Shown: positions 23,587 to 32,390 of the stretch, piece by piece
Layout: every line of letters starts with the position of its first letter
How positions within the stretch are numbered: the stretch's first letter is position 1
Source: Caldilineaceae bacterium
GTDB taxonomy: Bacteria; Chloroflexota; Anaerolineae; Caldilineales; Caldilineaceae
Direction: 5' to 3'
Length of the DNA stretch: 64,000 nt
Assembly: GCA_020634815.1 (NCBI GenBank)
Contig: JACKBA010000027.1
Location: 1 to 64,000 of the forward strand
Position numbers and translations under genes: made by a program
Notes under the pieces: model-generated
Told to the model about the DNA's origin: nothing
Database searches by the model: none
What the model saw: only the letters and a program-made list of their open reading frames with translations

Positions 23587-26256
23587 CTACTCCACGCGCA
23601 CCTGCGTGAAGACTTCCTGCTTGTTCCCGTCCAGGTCCTCGACGATGAAGCCGACGATGTAGTCGCCCACCGCCGCGTCCAGCTCGACCCAGCGCATGGG
23701 CTGCTCGCCAAAGGTGAGCGTGCCACCCTGCTCGATGGTGCGCTGCGTGACGCGGCCGCTGCTGTCCAGGTCCAGCCACTGCTCCTGGACGGTGACCGTG
23801 TCGCCGATCTCCGGCGTGATCTCGCGCGGGGCGCCGGTCGTGCCGTCGCCGGTAAAGCCCATGACCTGCTGCAAGGCGCCGTCACGGAAGTAGAGCCGCG
23901 CCGGGCGCTGCTCGCCGTCCGTGTAGGTGTAGATGCCGTCGATGCTGTAGACAGCATCCTCGTAGGTCTTGCCGTAGCTCTCCGGCTGCATGGCGACCGT
24001 CACGCGGTTCGTGCCATCCTCGATGGCGAACATGAGCGGCTCCCAGGCAAACTCGACGGTGAAGGCGCCCTCGCCCCAGTCGGGGTAGTAGACGCTATCC
24101 ACCTCGCGCGTCTGCGGCGCTTCCAAGTAATCCTGATCGGCCACGAAGATGGAGCTGCCCGCCTGGTCGATGTAGCCGGTGAAGAAGTAGATATAGCCGA
24201 CATTCGGCCCGTCCACCACGGCGCGCAGCGTAATGGGCTCGCCCGGCCGCGCCACGTCGCCCGACTTCTCGATGGCGCCGACGCTGATCTGGCCGGCGGC
24301 TGGGGCGCGCACGCTCGACGGCTGCGGCACGGCAAGCTCCGTGCTGCTCGGCTCGAACTGGCGACCGGTGTAGTGGAAGGCGAGGAAGTCATCCCACAGC
24401 GACTGCTCGGCAAAGCGCTGCGCCACCGCGGTGTACGACGGCGGGCCGGCCACCGGCGAACCGTACAACTGCGAGTTCGGGAAGTAGACCGAGATGCCGG
24501 TCGCGCCGGCCTTCTCCTGTCCGTTCTTGTCGGCCAGCACCGTCTGGCCGATCGCTTGCAGGACGGCGTTGCCGGCCTCGCCGATCTGGCCGCCGCCGCC
24601 AACCTGCTGCATGAGTTGGACGAAGTTGCCCAGGTCGATGTAGGAGGCGGGCACGTCACTGCCGAAGATGCTGGTGAAGGACTGGGCATAGGAGCGCGCC
24701 TTGGCGACGCCGCGCTGCTCGCCACTCTGCAACGTGTAGGCAAACTGGTTGACGCTGTCGAGCAACGCAGGCACCTGGCCCAGATCCAGCGCGGCCAGGG
24801 TGACGTTGCGCCCCATCTGGTTCGCCGTATCGCGCGCCGACGGGACAGTCGCCGCGCCGAAGAAACCGCCGCCGCGGCCGTAGAGGTCGAGACGCTGCTG
24901 CTCGTCGGTGATGCGCGCGTCGTCATCGATGTAGCTGCTGACGATCACCTGCCCCAACTGGCCGCCGTCGATGCCCGGGTTCTCCTTCAACGTGTTTAGG
25001 AAGCTGGCATAGGCCCAGCCCAGCGCCGGCTCCGTCTCCTGCGAGAGCACGGCGTAGCGGGCATGTTCGGAGAGCGCGCTCAGCACTTCGAGATGGCCCA
25101 TGAGACAGGCGTCCATGCCGACCAGCTCGAACTTGTCGATGCCAGTCTCGGCGCGGGCGCGGCCCAGCGCATCGTCGATCTCGGAGAGGTACATCTGGTT
25201 GCCCAGCGCCTGGGCAATGGGTGCGCGGGCATCATTGCCGCCGCCGTCACGGCCGGGCGCCGGGTCGCTCCAGCCGCCGGGCCAGCCCATGCCGTGGTCG
25301 GAGAGGATCAGCACGTACTTGTCGGCGGGATAGTTGCTCACGGCCCACTTGACGAAGTCGACCAGCGTGTCGCCGCTGGCCATGTTGACCTCGCCCAGGT
25401 CCTCCACTTCCTGCGAGCGGATGCGCGCCAGGTCGCTGTCCTGCGTCACGTAGTAGCGCCGCGCACCGTTCCAGTCGCCGTCGCCGTCGAAGCCGCCGCG
25501 ATAGCGGTCGATCTGGCTGACGACCTGCACCTGGTCGTTGGAGCCGACCAGCTCGGCCTCGTTCAGGTCGATGAAGATGTCCTTCTCCAGGATCTTGTCG
25601 TCGGCATCCTGGTAGAGCATGATCAGCCACTTCTGCCCGGCGTCGCCGCTGGCGGTGAGGTTGACGGTCGGCGCCGGTGCGCTGGCCGCGGAGGACTGCG
25701 CCGCGCCCGAAGAAGCCGCCGAGCCGGATGTTGAACCGGACGGGCGCGCGCTGCTGCCCTGCTCCTCGACGATCTGGTTGACTGCGGCCGGCACCTCGCT
25801 GCCACCGCCGCCGCCGAGGCCGCCCATGAGCCAGAAGGGGCCGATGCAAAGCAGCAGCACCGCCACCAGCGCAATGAGCATCATGGGATTGCCCGGGCGC
25901 ATGCCGCCACCGCCGCCGAAGGAGGGCGGCCGCGGCGAACTGCCACCGCCGCTCGGCGGGTAGGAGCCACCGCCGCCGCCGCTGCTGGGCGGGCGCGTGC
26001 TGCCGCCGCCGGACGACGACGAGGGCCGGTCACGCGTCGGCGCGTCGGCGCGCTCGCGGCCGCCGGCCGGCGGTTCGCTGCGCCGGCGGCGCTGCGTCGT
26101 CACCGTACGCGGCTCGTCGCCGCCGCTGGCAAAATAAACGTTCCCGCCCGTGCGCGTGCCGTATCCGGCAAGGGCCACCGCCGGTTGCAGAGGCTCCATT
26201 CCAATCCACGCCCGCCACGGCCGGGACGGCGCCTGGTGAGTTGAATTCTTCCGCAT
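23587..26256 (-). CDS. Membrane-anchored clostripain-like (C11) peptidase
   Basis: 889 residues. I place the start at ATG 26256, 5 nt after AAGGAG (26262-26267 on the other strand); upstream ATG/GTG codons overlap the ribosome binding site. The first about 120 residues are a disordered cytoplasmic region with Gly/Ser/Pro runs. A single membrane helix (PMMLIALVAVLLLCIGPFWL) follows, then an external C11 protease domain with catalytic H321 (LILSDHGMGW) and C384 (GMDACLMGHLE). A C-terminal beta-rich half (about 620-889) carries a binding or processing domain. These peptidases cleave after basic residues and are typically calcium-activated. Substrate unknown. Confidence 0.85.
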   Translation of the reverse strand: MRKNSTHQAPSRPWRAWIGMEPLQPAVALAGYGTRTGGNVYFASGGDEPRTVTTQRRRRSEPPAGGRERADAPTRDRPSSSSGGGSTRPPSSGGGGGSYPPSGGGSSPRPPSFGGGGGMRPGNPMMLIALVAVLLLCIGPFWLMGGLGGGGGSEVPAAVNQIVEEQGSSARPSGSTSGSAASSGAAQSSAASAPAPTVNLTASGDAGQKWLIMLYQDADDKILEKDIFIDLNEAELVGSNDQVQVVSQIDRYRGGFDGDGDWNGARRYYVTQDSDLARIRSQEVEDLGEVNMASGDTLVDFVKWAVSNYPADKYVLILSDHGMGWPGGWSDPAPGRDGGGNDARAPIAQALGNQMYLSEIDDALGRARAETGIDKFELVGMDACLMGHLEVLSALSEHARYAVLSQETEPALGWAYASFLNTLKENPGIDGGQLGQVIVSSYIDDDARITDEQQRLDLYGRGGGFFGAATVPSARDTANQMGRNVTLAALDLGQVPALLDSVNQFAYTLQSGEQRGVAKARSYAQSFTSIFGSDVPASYIDLGNFVQLMQQVGGGGQIGEAGNAVLQAIGQTVLADKNGQEKAGATGISVYFPNSQLYGSPVAGPPSYTAVAQRFAEQSLWDDFLAFHYTGRQFEPSSTELAVPQPSSVRAPAAGQISVGAIEKSGDVARPGEPITLRAVVDGPNVGYIYFFTGYIDQAGSSIFVADQDYLEAPQTREVDSVYYPDWGEGAFTVEFAWEPLMFAIEDGTNRVTVAMQPESYGKTYEDAVYSIDGIYTYTDGEQRPARLYFRDGALQQVMGFTGDGTTGAPREITPEIGDTVTVQEQWLDLDSSGRVTQRTIEQGGTLTFGEQPMRWVELDAAVGDYIVGFIVEDLDGNKQEVFTQVRVE

Positions 26257-26341
26257 CATCACTCCTTCTGGATTGTGGTTGCTCGAATGCCGGCAGCGGC
26301 TGACGGCCAGTCGGTTCTACGCTGGGTCAGCCGGTACAAGA

Positions 26342-26480
26342 GTCCGTTTGGAGACTATCGGATTCGACGCAGAGGCACAGAGATGCAGAGCTTCGCAGAG
26401 GCAACACAACAACGAAGCAGGGCTTTTCTCTGCGCCTCAGCGTCTCTGCGTCAAGAAAGCGAGTTTCCAAACAGACCTGT
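26342..26480. repeat. GACGCAGAG-type MITE-like palindrome, second well-preserved copy
   Basis: Outer ends GTCCGTTTGGA (26342) and TCCAAACAGAC (about 26465-26475), and inner arms GATTCGACGCAGAGGC and CAGCGTCTCTGCGTC. The loop contains AACGAAGCAGGGCTTTTCTC exactly as in the copy at 19656-19790. The element is about 135 bp and carries no gene. Confidence 0.75.
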
Positions 26481-26743
26481 GTCGCGGTGACTGCACGATC
26501 GGTAGAGATTGTACCGATTTCATACATATTTTGCCAACATCAAAACGATCGGCAGATGCATGGCGGGTTTCGTGAAATCGGCGCAGACGTGTGGTAGCGT
26601 TGGGTGCTGTGCCGAACACTGCGCCCTGGCATGCCCTGGTAGGCGCGGTTACGGTGCAGCCGCGGCGCATTGCAGTAGCATGGGCAGCGTGCCGGTGTCA
26701 GAGCTGCCGGCCCGGCAAACTCAAGTATTCACATTTATTGCCG

Positions 26744-26797
26744 TAGTGACGACTTCAGTCGTTGTCGTACTCTGGAATGGCTAAAGCCATCACTACA
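26744..26797. repeat. GTAGTGACGACTTCAGTCG-type palindrome
   Basis: Left arm GTAGTGACGACTTCAGTCGT at 26744; right arm AATGGCTAAAGCCATCACTAC ends at 26797, an imperfect match. Same family as 29319-29372 and the triple array at 41262-41458. Confidence 0.7.
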
Positions 26798-26877
26798 AAT
26801 CGCGAATTACTTTGACGCGAATCTACACACCCAGCGTTACAACACCGCTAAAGGGTGGGAAACAGCAAGGAGCTGAC

Positions 26878-28458
26878 ATGGCAGGCGTGGCTGAAGCGAA
26901 CGAAACGACCCCAGCAAGCGAGGCAGCGGGATATCCCGTCGAAGTCCAGCCCATGGACCGATACAATCAGGCCCTGCTGGACAATGCGCGGCCCATCGGC
27001 TGGCGCAACCCCACGCCGGACGGGCGCTATAACCTGGTCGCCATCGGCAGCGGCACGGCGGGGCTGGTGGCGAGCATCGGCGGGGCCGGGCTGGGCGCCA
27101 GAGTTGCACTGGTGGAGAAGCACCTCATGGGCGGTGACTGTCTCAACACCGGCTGCGTGCCGTCGAAGAGCATCATCCGCGCGGCCAAGGCCGTGGGCGA
27201 GATCCGCCGCGCCGGCGAGCTGGGCGTCCACGTGCCGGACGGCGTCAGCGTCGACTTCGGCGCGGTCATGGCGCGCATGCGGGCGATCCGCGCCGGCATC
27301 AGCCACGACGACTCCGTGCAACGCGTCACCGGCACGGGCGTCGCCCTCTACTTCGGCGCGGCGCGCTTCACCGGCCCCGACACGGTGGAGGTGGACCACG
27401 ACGGCGAGCGCGTGACGCTGCGCTTTGCCAAAGCCGTCATCGCCACCGGCTCGCGGCCAAAGCGTCTCGACGTGCCGGGCGCGGCCGAGACCGGCTACCT
27501 CACCAACGAGACGATCTTCGAGCTGACGGAACTGCCGCCGCGGCTGGCCGTCATCGGCGGCGGGCCGATCGGTGCGGAGATGGCGCAGACCTTTGCGCGT
27601 CTTGGCAGCGCAGTGACCGTCATCGAGCGCAACGGGCAACTGCTCAACCGCGAGGATGCCGACGCCGCGGCCATCGTGCAGGGAGCGTTTGCGGCGGACG
27701 GGATCGGGCTGATCTTCCAGGCGGAGGTGACGGGCTTGCGCCGCACCGCCACGGGAAAGGTCGTCGAGTACCAGGTCACTGGGCAACCCGGCGAGCTAGA
27801 AGTCGACGAAGTGCTGGTCTCCATCGGCCGCGCGCCCACGGTGCAGGGGCTGGGGCTGGAGGCGGCCGGCGTGGCGTTCAGCGACAAGGGCGTCAGCGTG
27901 GACGCGACGCTGCGCACGTCGAACCCCAACATCTACGCGGCGGGCGACGTGGCGAGCCGCTACCAGTTCACCCACGTGGCGGACGCCACCGCGCGCATCG
28001 TGTTGCAGAATGCGCTCTTTCCCGGCCCCAAGCGCAAGGCCGGCGATCTCATCGTGCCGTGGGTGACCTACACCGACCCGGAGGTGGCGCATGTGGGCCT
28101 GTACGCGCAGGAAGCGGAGGCGAAGGGGAACAAGGTGCAGAGCTTCGTGCAGCCGCTCGACCACGTCGACCGCGCCCGCGCCGACGGCGAGACGGCGGGC
28201 TTCGTCAAGATTCACGTCAAGGCCGGCTCCGACCAGATTCTCGGCGCGACGATCGTGGCCTCGCACGCCGGCGAGATGATCGGCGAGATCACCACGGCGA
28301 TGGTGGCGGGCGTGGGGTTGAAAACATTGGCGACGGTCATCCACCCCTACCCGACGCAGGCCGAGGCGATCCGCAAGATCGCCGACCAGTACAACCGCAC
28401 GCGGCTGACCCCGTTCGTCAAGCGTGCGTTGCAGACGTGGATGAGCTGGCGGCGGTAA
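26878..28458 (+). CDS. Mercuric-reductase-like FAD/NAD(P) disulfide oxidoreductase
   Basis: 526 residues from ATG 26878 (AAGGAG 5 nt upstream). The FAD-binding motif IGSGTAGLVASIGGAGLGA is followed by the redox-active disulfide GGDCLNTGCVPSK, a second nucleotide-binding motif AVIGGGPIGAEMAQTFARLG, NIYAAGDVA, and the dimerisation domain with YTDPEVAHVGLY and HPYPTQAEAIRKIAD. This is the lipoamide dehydrogenase/mercuric reductase group. It lacks the N-terminal heavy-metal domain and the C-terminal Cys pair of true MerA, so it is probably a general disulfide/quinone reductase rather than a mercury enzyme. The first about 45 residues precede the fold and are unusual. Confidence 0.85.
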   Translation: MAGVAEANETTPASEAAGYPVEVQPMDRYNQALLDNARPIGWRNPTPDGRYNLVAIGSGTAGLVASIGGAGLGARVALVEKHLMGGDCLNTGCVPSKSIIRAAKAVGEIRRAGELGVHVPDGVSVDFGAVMARMRAIRAGISHDDSVQRVTGTGVALYFGAARFTGPDTVEVDHDGERVTLRFAKAVIATGSRPKRLDVPGAAETGYLTNETIFELTELPPRLAVIGGGPIGAEMAQTFARLGSAVTVIERNGQLLNREDADAAAIVQGAFAADGIGLIFQAEVTGLRRTATGKVVEYQVTGQPGELEVDEVLVSIGRAPTVQGLGLEAAGVAFSDKGVSVDATLRTSNPNIYAAGDVASRYQFTHVADATARIVLQNALFPGPKRKAGDLIVPWVTYTDPEVAHVGLYAQEAEAKGNKVQSFVQPLDHVDRARADGETAGFVKIHVKAGSDQILGATIVASHAGEMIGEITTAMVAGVGLKTLATVIHPYPTQAEAIRKIADQYNRTRLTPFVKRALQTWMSWRR

Positions 28459-28461
28459 AGG

Positions 28462-29157
28462 CTACTGGATCGCGCGATCGATGCGCTGCTGCACGTGGGC
28501 AAAATGTTCGATGAGCCGCCGGCGCGCCAGTTCGGGGTCGCGCGCCCGGATGGCGTCGAAGAGGAGCTCATGTTCGGCCACGCCCAACTCAGGGTCAGTG
28601 GTGCGAATGGCGTCGATGTCCAGCGTCTGGAAGACAATCCAGAAGACACGGAAGAGACCGAGCAACGTACTGTTCTGTAGCGATGTGTAGAGGACGCGAT
28701 GGAAGGCCTCGTCCAGCTCGACGTGGGACTCGCCGCTTTGGATGCGCCGCCGCCACTCCGCCAGGATCGCCGCCAGTTCGGCCACGACCTCGTCGCTGAT
28801 GTCGCGCACGGCCTCCTCGATGGCAGCCGATTCCAGCCAGACGCGAATGCGGAACAGTTCGGCGAACATCTGCGGCCGAAAGCGCATCTGATAGCTGAGC
28901 GATTCCAGCACTGGGTCGAAATTGACCGCCCGCACGTAGAGCCCGTTGCCGTGGCGTATCTCCACGACGCCCAGCGCCTGGAGCACCTTGATCGCCTCGC
29001 GCACCGAACTGCGCCCGACACCAAATGTCTCCGTCCAGTAGCTCTCCGGCGGCAGCGCGTCGCCAGCCTTCAGATGATTTTGTAGAATATACTCCTGCAT
29101 GCGCTGACGGATTTCCTGGCTGAGCGCCGACCCGCGCAGTGGCATCGCTGTTTCCAC
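28462..29157 (-). CDS. GntR-family regulator with FCD domain
   Basis: 231 residues from GTG 29157; a longer frame to 29256 would run into the operator and has no ribosome binding site. The N-terminal winged helix reads LKAGDALPPESYWTETFGVG and SSVREAIKVLQALGVVEIRHG. The C-terminal FCD effector domain (about 85-225) carries Asp/His metal-type residues (LDEAFHRVLY, EHELLFDAIRARD). FadR-subgroup members are usually repressors that release DNA on binding a sugar acid or carboxylate. The gene is divergent from the transporter-lyase cluster it probably controls. Confidence 0.88.
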   Translation of the reverse strand: METAMPLRGSALSQEIRQRMQEYILQNHLKAGDALPPESYWTETFGVGRSSVREAIKVLQALGVVEIRHGNGLYVRAVNFDPVLESLSYQMRFRPQMFAELFRIRVWLESAAIEEAVRDISDEVVAELAAILAEWRRRIQSGESHVELDEAFHRVLYTSLQNSTLLGLFRVFWIVFQTLDIDAIRTTDPELGVAEHELLFDAIRARDPELARRRLIEHFAHVQQRIDRAIQ

Positions 29158-29232
29158 GGTGATCCCTTTGCCCTCATCCAAAGCCCCGTTGGGGGATTGA
29201 CGCGCATCACTTTCTGATGTAAGATAACGCCA

Positions 29233-29259
29233 GTTGTCAGATGTCAGACATCTCACAAC
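29233..29259. promoter_or_regulatory. Palindromic operator of the GntR/FCD regulator
   Basis: GTTGTCAGATGTC (29233-29245) and GACATCTCACAAC (29247-29259) form a 27-bp palindrome with one mismatched pair and a single central base. It sits just upstream of the regulator start and 205 bp before the ABC transporter gene, exactly where a divergent-promoter operator is expected. Confidence 0.7.
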
Positions 29260-29318
29260 ATCCTATCACAATTGCTTCCCAAGTCAAGCGTTTCTCGAAA
29301 TTCAGTACTTCACGATAT

Positions 29319-29372
29319 GTAGTGACGGCTTCAGCCGTTCCTGAGAAAACCAACGACTGAAGTCGTTACTAC
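29319..29372. repeat. GTAGTGACGGCTTCAGCCG-type palindrome
   Basis: GTAGTGACGGCTTCAGCCGT at 29319 pairs imperfectly with ACGACTGAAGTCGTTACTAC ending at 29372. Member of the family seen at 26744 and 41262. It lies between the operator and the transporter gene. Confidence 0.75.
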
Positions 29373-29464
29373 GGCGAGAATCGTGAGCTCCTGAAATTCC
29401 ATCTTCGTTGCGATCGATCGTCGTCCACAGTCGTTCCATCTATTCTGATCTGGAGGAAATGCAA

Positions 29465-31138
29465 ATGTCAAAGCGAATACTGGTCATGCTCTCTGCCCTG
29501 CTCATCCTGAGCATGTTGGCAGCATGTGCCGCGCCTGTGGCGCCGGCCGGCGAACAGGCTGCTGCGCCCGAAGCGGCGCCTGCGGAAGCGGCGGCGGGTG
29601 AAGCGCCCGAGCAGGTCATCATCGGCGGCTTCGACGTCGGTCCCGGCGGCGACCCGCAGGTGATTCCCTACTTCCAGGGCGCCGGCAATGTCTGGCTCTC
29701 CAAGATGTACACGCCGCTGGTCATGATGACCGCCGATTTTGCGCAGACGACGGCCGACGGCTCGCTCTCCGAAAGCTGGGAGAGCACGGAGGACTTGACC
29801 ACGTGGACCTTCAACCTGCGCCAGGGCGTCAAGTGGCATGACGGTGAGCCCTTCACCGCCGACGACGTGGCCTTCACCTTCAAGCTGGTCAACAATCCCG
29901 AGTCGGTGACGATCAACACCGGCATTCTGGGCGACATCGGCATCGTCGAGGGTCTGAAGGAGTACCGTGAGGGTGCGGCCGAGGACGTGAGCGGCATCAC
30001 GGTCGTGGACGAGAACACCATCCAGTTCAAGCTCACGGCGCCTGACCCGCGCTTCCCCGACAAGCTGCGCTGGGCCTATGTCCTGCCCGAGCACGCGCTG
30101 GCCGACCTGCCGGTGGCCGAAATGCGCGAGTGGGATTGGTGGACGACCAGCCCGGTGGGCACCGGCCCCTTCAAGTTCTCCGCCTACGAACGCGATCAGT
30201 ACATGGAACTGGTCGGCAACCCGGACTACTGGGACGGCGCGCCGAAGCTGGATAAGCTGATCAACCGCTACTTCGCCGACGAGACCGCGGCCGTGCTCGC
30301 GCTCCAGGCCGGCGACATCGACTTCACCTACGTCAGCTCGGACGTGGCGCAGAGCATGGAAGGCGACGCCGCCTACCAGGTCTTCTCCGGCCCCTCCTAT
30401 GTGGCGAACTTCCTGGTCTTCAATGCCCGTCATCCGCAGTGGCAGGACGAGAACGTGCGCAAGGCGTTCCTCTACGGCATCGACCGCCAGGCCATCGTCG
30501 ACGAGATCTACAAGGGTTCCGCCGAAGTTGCGCCCTGCGCCGACCCGTACAACACCTACTGGCCGGCCGACGCCGAGACCTATGCCTACGATCCGGACAT
30601 GGCCAAGCAGTTGCTGGCCGACGCCGGCTTCGACACGTCGGTCGAGTACGAAGTGCCGACCTACTACACCGGCCAGCTTGCCAACGACGTGATGCAGGCC
30701 TTCCAGGCTTATCTGAGCGAGATCGGCGTCAAGACGACCCCGCGCTTCATGGAGCCGGCCGCGTGGCGCGCCATCGTCGAGGGCGACCTCAACTATGACC
30801 TGGCCTACCGCGGCATGGGCGCCGGCCCGGCCGAGTTCCCGGATCGCTTCTACGTGCCGGATCTCTACCCGACGCTGGAAGGCGGCTACTACGGCATCGA
30901 CGACGCGCAGTTGGTCGACCTCATCACGGCCATGAACGCGACGACGAACTTCGAGGACTACAAGGCCGCCCGCACCGCCGTGTGCAGCTACATGAACCAG
31001 ACCGCGCTCCAGCCCTTCATGTGGGTCTCCACCCGCTACGGCATTGCGCGTGACGGGCTCGAGAACTTCTACTACTTCCCGGCGCCCGGTGGCGGTCCCT
31101 ACGTGGACCATGCCGAAACCTGGGCAGTGGCCAAGTAA
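29465..31138 (+). CDS. ABC transporter substrate-binding lipoprotein, family 5 (dipeptide type)
   Basis: 557 residues from ATG 29465 (GGAGG 8 nt upstream; the ATG at 29459 is too close). A lipoprotein signal has lipobox LAAC with C21, then an Ala/Glu/Pro-rich linker. The SBP_bac_5 fold is recognised by WTFNLRQGVKWHDGEPFTA, DDVAFTFKLV, GTGPFKF, NPDYWDGAP and VRKAFLYGIDRQAI. It delivers solute to the permeases at 32391-34281. In this gene setting the ligand may be a sialic-acid-like sugar rather than a peptide (compare SatABCD); that is inference. Confidence 0.92.
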   Translation: MSKRILVMLSALLILSMLAACAAPVAPAGEQAAAPEAAPAEAAAGEAPEQVIIGGFDVGPGGDPQVIPYFQGAGNVWLSKMYTPLVMMTADFAQTTADGSLSESWESTEDLTTWTFNLRQGVKWHDGEPFTADDVAFTFKLVNNPESVTINTGILGDIGIVEGLKEYREGAAEDVSGITVVDENTIQFKLTAPDPRFPDKLRWAYVLPEHALADLPVAEMREWDWWTTSPVGTGPFKFSAYERDQYMELVGNPDYWDGAPKLDKLINRYFADETAAVLALQAGDIDFTYVSSDVAQSMEGDAAYQVFSGPSYVANFLVFNARHPQWQDENVRKAFLYGIDRQAIVDEIYKGSAEVAPCADPYNTYWPADAETYAYDPDMAKQLLADAGFDTSVEYEVPTYYTGQLANDVMQAFQAYLSEIGVKTTPRFMEPAAWRAIVEGDLNYDLAYRGMGAGPAEFPDRFYVPDLYPTLEGGYYGIDDAQLVDLITAMNATTNFEDYKAARTAVCSYMNQTALQPFMWVSTRYGIARDGLENFYYFPAPGGGPYVDHAETWAVAK

Positions 31139-31227
31139 GAGATACACGGGTTCACGGGGAGGCAATCGTGCCTTCCCGTGAACCCCCGCATCCCGCCGAT
31201 TGCGCACCTGGACAGGTATTCGTCGCC

Positions 31228-32319
31228 ATGCACGCCAGAGACCGTGTTCGCACCGCCCTGAATCACCGGGAACCCGATCGCGTCCCTGCCATGATGTCGG
31301 CGAGCAAGTTCGTCGTGGAGCGGCTCAAGGCGCATCTCCAGGTGGCAAGCGACCGCGATCTACTGCGAGCCCTGCACATCGACGTCTACGACATGCGCGG
31401 CATCGACTACAAGAGCGGCATCGGCGCCCGCTACATCGGCCCGCCGGAACTGGGCATCCCCGCAGACTGGCACGGCGACTTCTTCCTGCTCTTCAACTAC
31501 CACGAGCAGATCGTCGAGAACAGCTTTGGCCCCAGCCACGCCATGGGCGATCCCTGTCTGGCGGACTTCGCCACCATCGAGGAGCTGGCGCGCTTCCCGT
31601 GGCCGCAGCCCGACTGGTTCGACTATTCAACGCTGCGCGCCCAATTGGAGCCCTGGTCCAACTTTGCGATTGCCGCCACCGGCTGCTCAGTCTTTCAGCA
31701 CCCGACGCTCTTCCGCGGCATCGAACGGCTGCTGCTCGAAATGGGCACCAAGCCGGAGATCGCTGAGTTCATCATGGACCGGGTGACGGATTTCTACTAC
31801 GGCTACTTCGAACGGGTCTTTGCTGAGGTGGGCGACCTGATCGACATCTTCCGCATTGCCGACGACATCGGGGCACAGAACAATCTATTTATCAGCCCGA
31901 AGATGCTGGACCGCTTTCTGGCGCCGCGCGTCAAGAAGTGCATCGATCTGGCGCACCGTCACGGCATCAAGGTTCTCTTTCACACGGATGGCAACGTGCG
32001 CCCGGCGATCCCGCGATTGATCGACTGGGGCGTCGACGTGCTGGATCCGGTGCAGCCGGAGATTCCGAGCCTGAATGCGGTAGAATTGAAGCGCGCGTAC
32101 GGCGACATCCTGGCCTTCTCCGGCGGCGTCAGCGCCCAGGAGATCCTGCCCTTTGGCGACGTGGATGCCGTGCGCGCCGAGGTACGGCGTGTGGTCGATG
32201 CGCTGGCGCCGGGCGGCGGCTACATTCTCTCACCGGGCCATCCCTGTTTCCAGGTGGACGTACCGGTGGAAAACATCGTCGCCATGTACGAGACCGGTTT
32301 TGAGTACGGGCGGTATTGA
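31228..32319 (+). CDS. Uroporphyrinogen-decarboxylase-like (URO-D/MtaA fold) protein
   Basis: 363 residues from ATG 31228 (MHARDRVRTALNHREPDRVP is the family opening). Further URO-D pattern: ARFPWPQPDWFDYS, a DDIGAQNNLFISPKMLDRFL segment, GIKVLFHTDGNVRPAIPRLI, VDVLDPVQPE, ILAFSGGVSAQEILPFG, and GGGYILSPGHPCFQ. It lacks the haem-pathway context, so it belongs to the paralogous group of corrinoid/methyl-transfer or unknown URO-D-like enzymes often found beside sugar transporters. It lies between the binding protein and its permeases. Confidence 0.82.
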   Translation: MHARDRVRTALNHREPDRVPAMMSASKFVVERLKAHLQVASDRDLLRALHIDVYDMRGIDYKSGIGARYIGPPELGIPADWHGDFFLLFNYHEQIVENSFGPSHAMGDPCLADFATIEELARFPWPQPDWFDYSTLRAQLEPWSNFAIAATGCSVFQHPTLFRGIERLLLEMGTKPEIAEFIMDRVTDFYYGYFERVFAEVGDLIDIFRIADDIGAQNNLFISPKMLDRFLAPRVKKCIDLAHRHGIKVLFHTDGNVRPAIPRLIDWGVDVLDPVQPEIPSLNAVELKRAYGDILAFSGGVSAQEILPFGDVDAVRAEVRRVVDALAPGGGYILSPGHPCFQVDVPVENIVAMYETGFEYGRY

Positions 32320-32320
32320 G

Positions 32321-32364
32321 CCAATCTCCAATCTCTGCTTAAAGATTCAGAGATTGGAGATTGG
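32321..32364. repeat. Perfect 17-bp inverted repeat after the URO-D-like gene
   Basis: CCAATCTCCAATCTCTG (32321-32337) pairs perfectly with CAGAGATTGGAGATTGG (32348-32364) around a 10-nt loop, 1 bp after the stop codon. It could attenuate readthrough into the permease genes, or be another genome-wide palindrome. Confidence 0.75.
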
Positions 32365-32390
32365 AGATTAGAGATTATGGGGAGTCCCAC

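Larger units (their letters stand above)
26257..26877. other. Intergenic region with two palindromes, no gene seen
   Basis: The divergent region between the peptidase and the flavoprotein contains a GACGCAGAG-type palindrome (26342-26480, same loop as the copy at 19656) and a GTAGTGACGACTTCAGTCG palindrome (26744-26797). Between them (26481-26743) I see no open frame with protein character, RNA gene or convincing promoter. Both genes presumably start from promoters in the unlabelled parts. Confidence 0.6.

Noticed and set aside
26878..28458. True mercuric reductase (merA)
   Set aside because: The active disulfide is present but the C-terminal Cys pair and N-terminal heavy-metal domain are absent and no mer genes are near.
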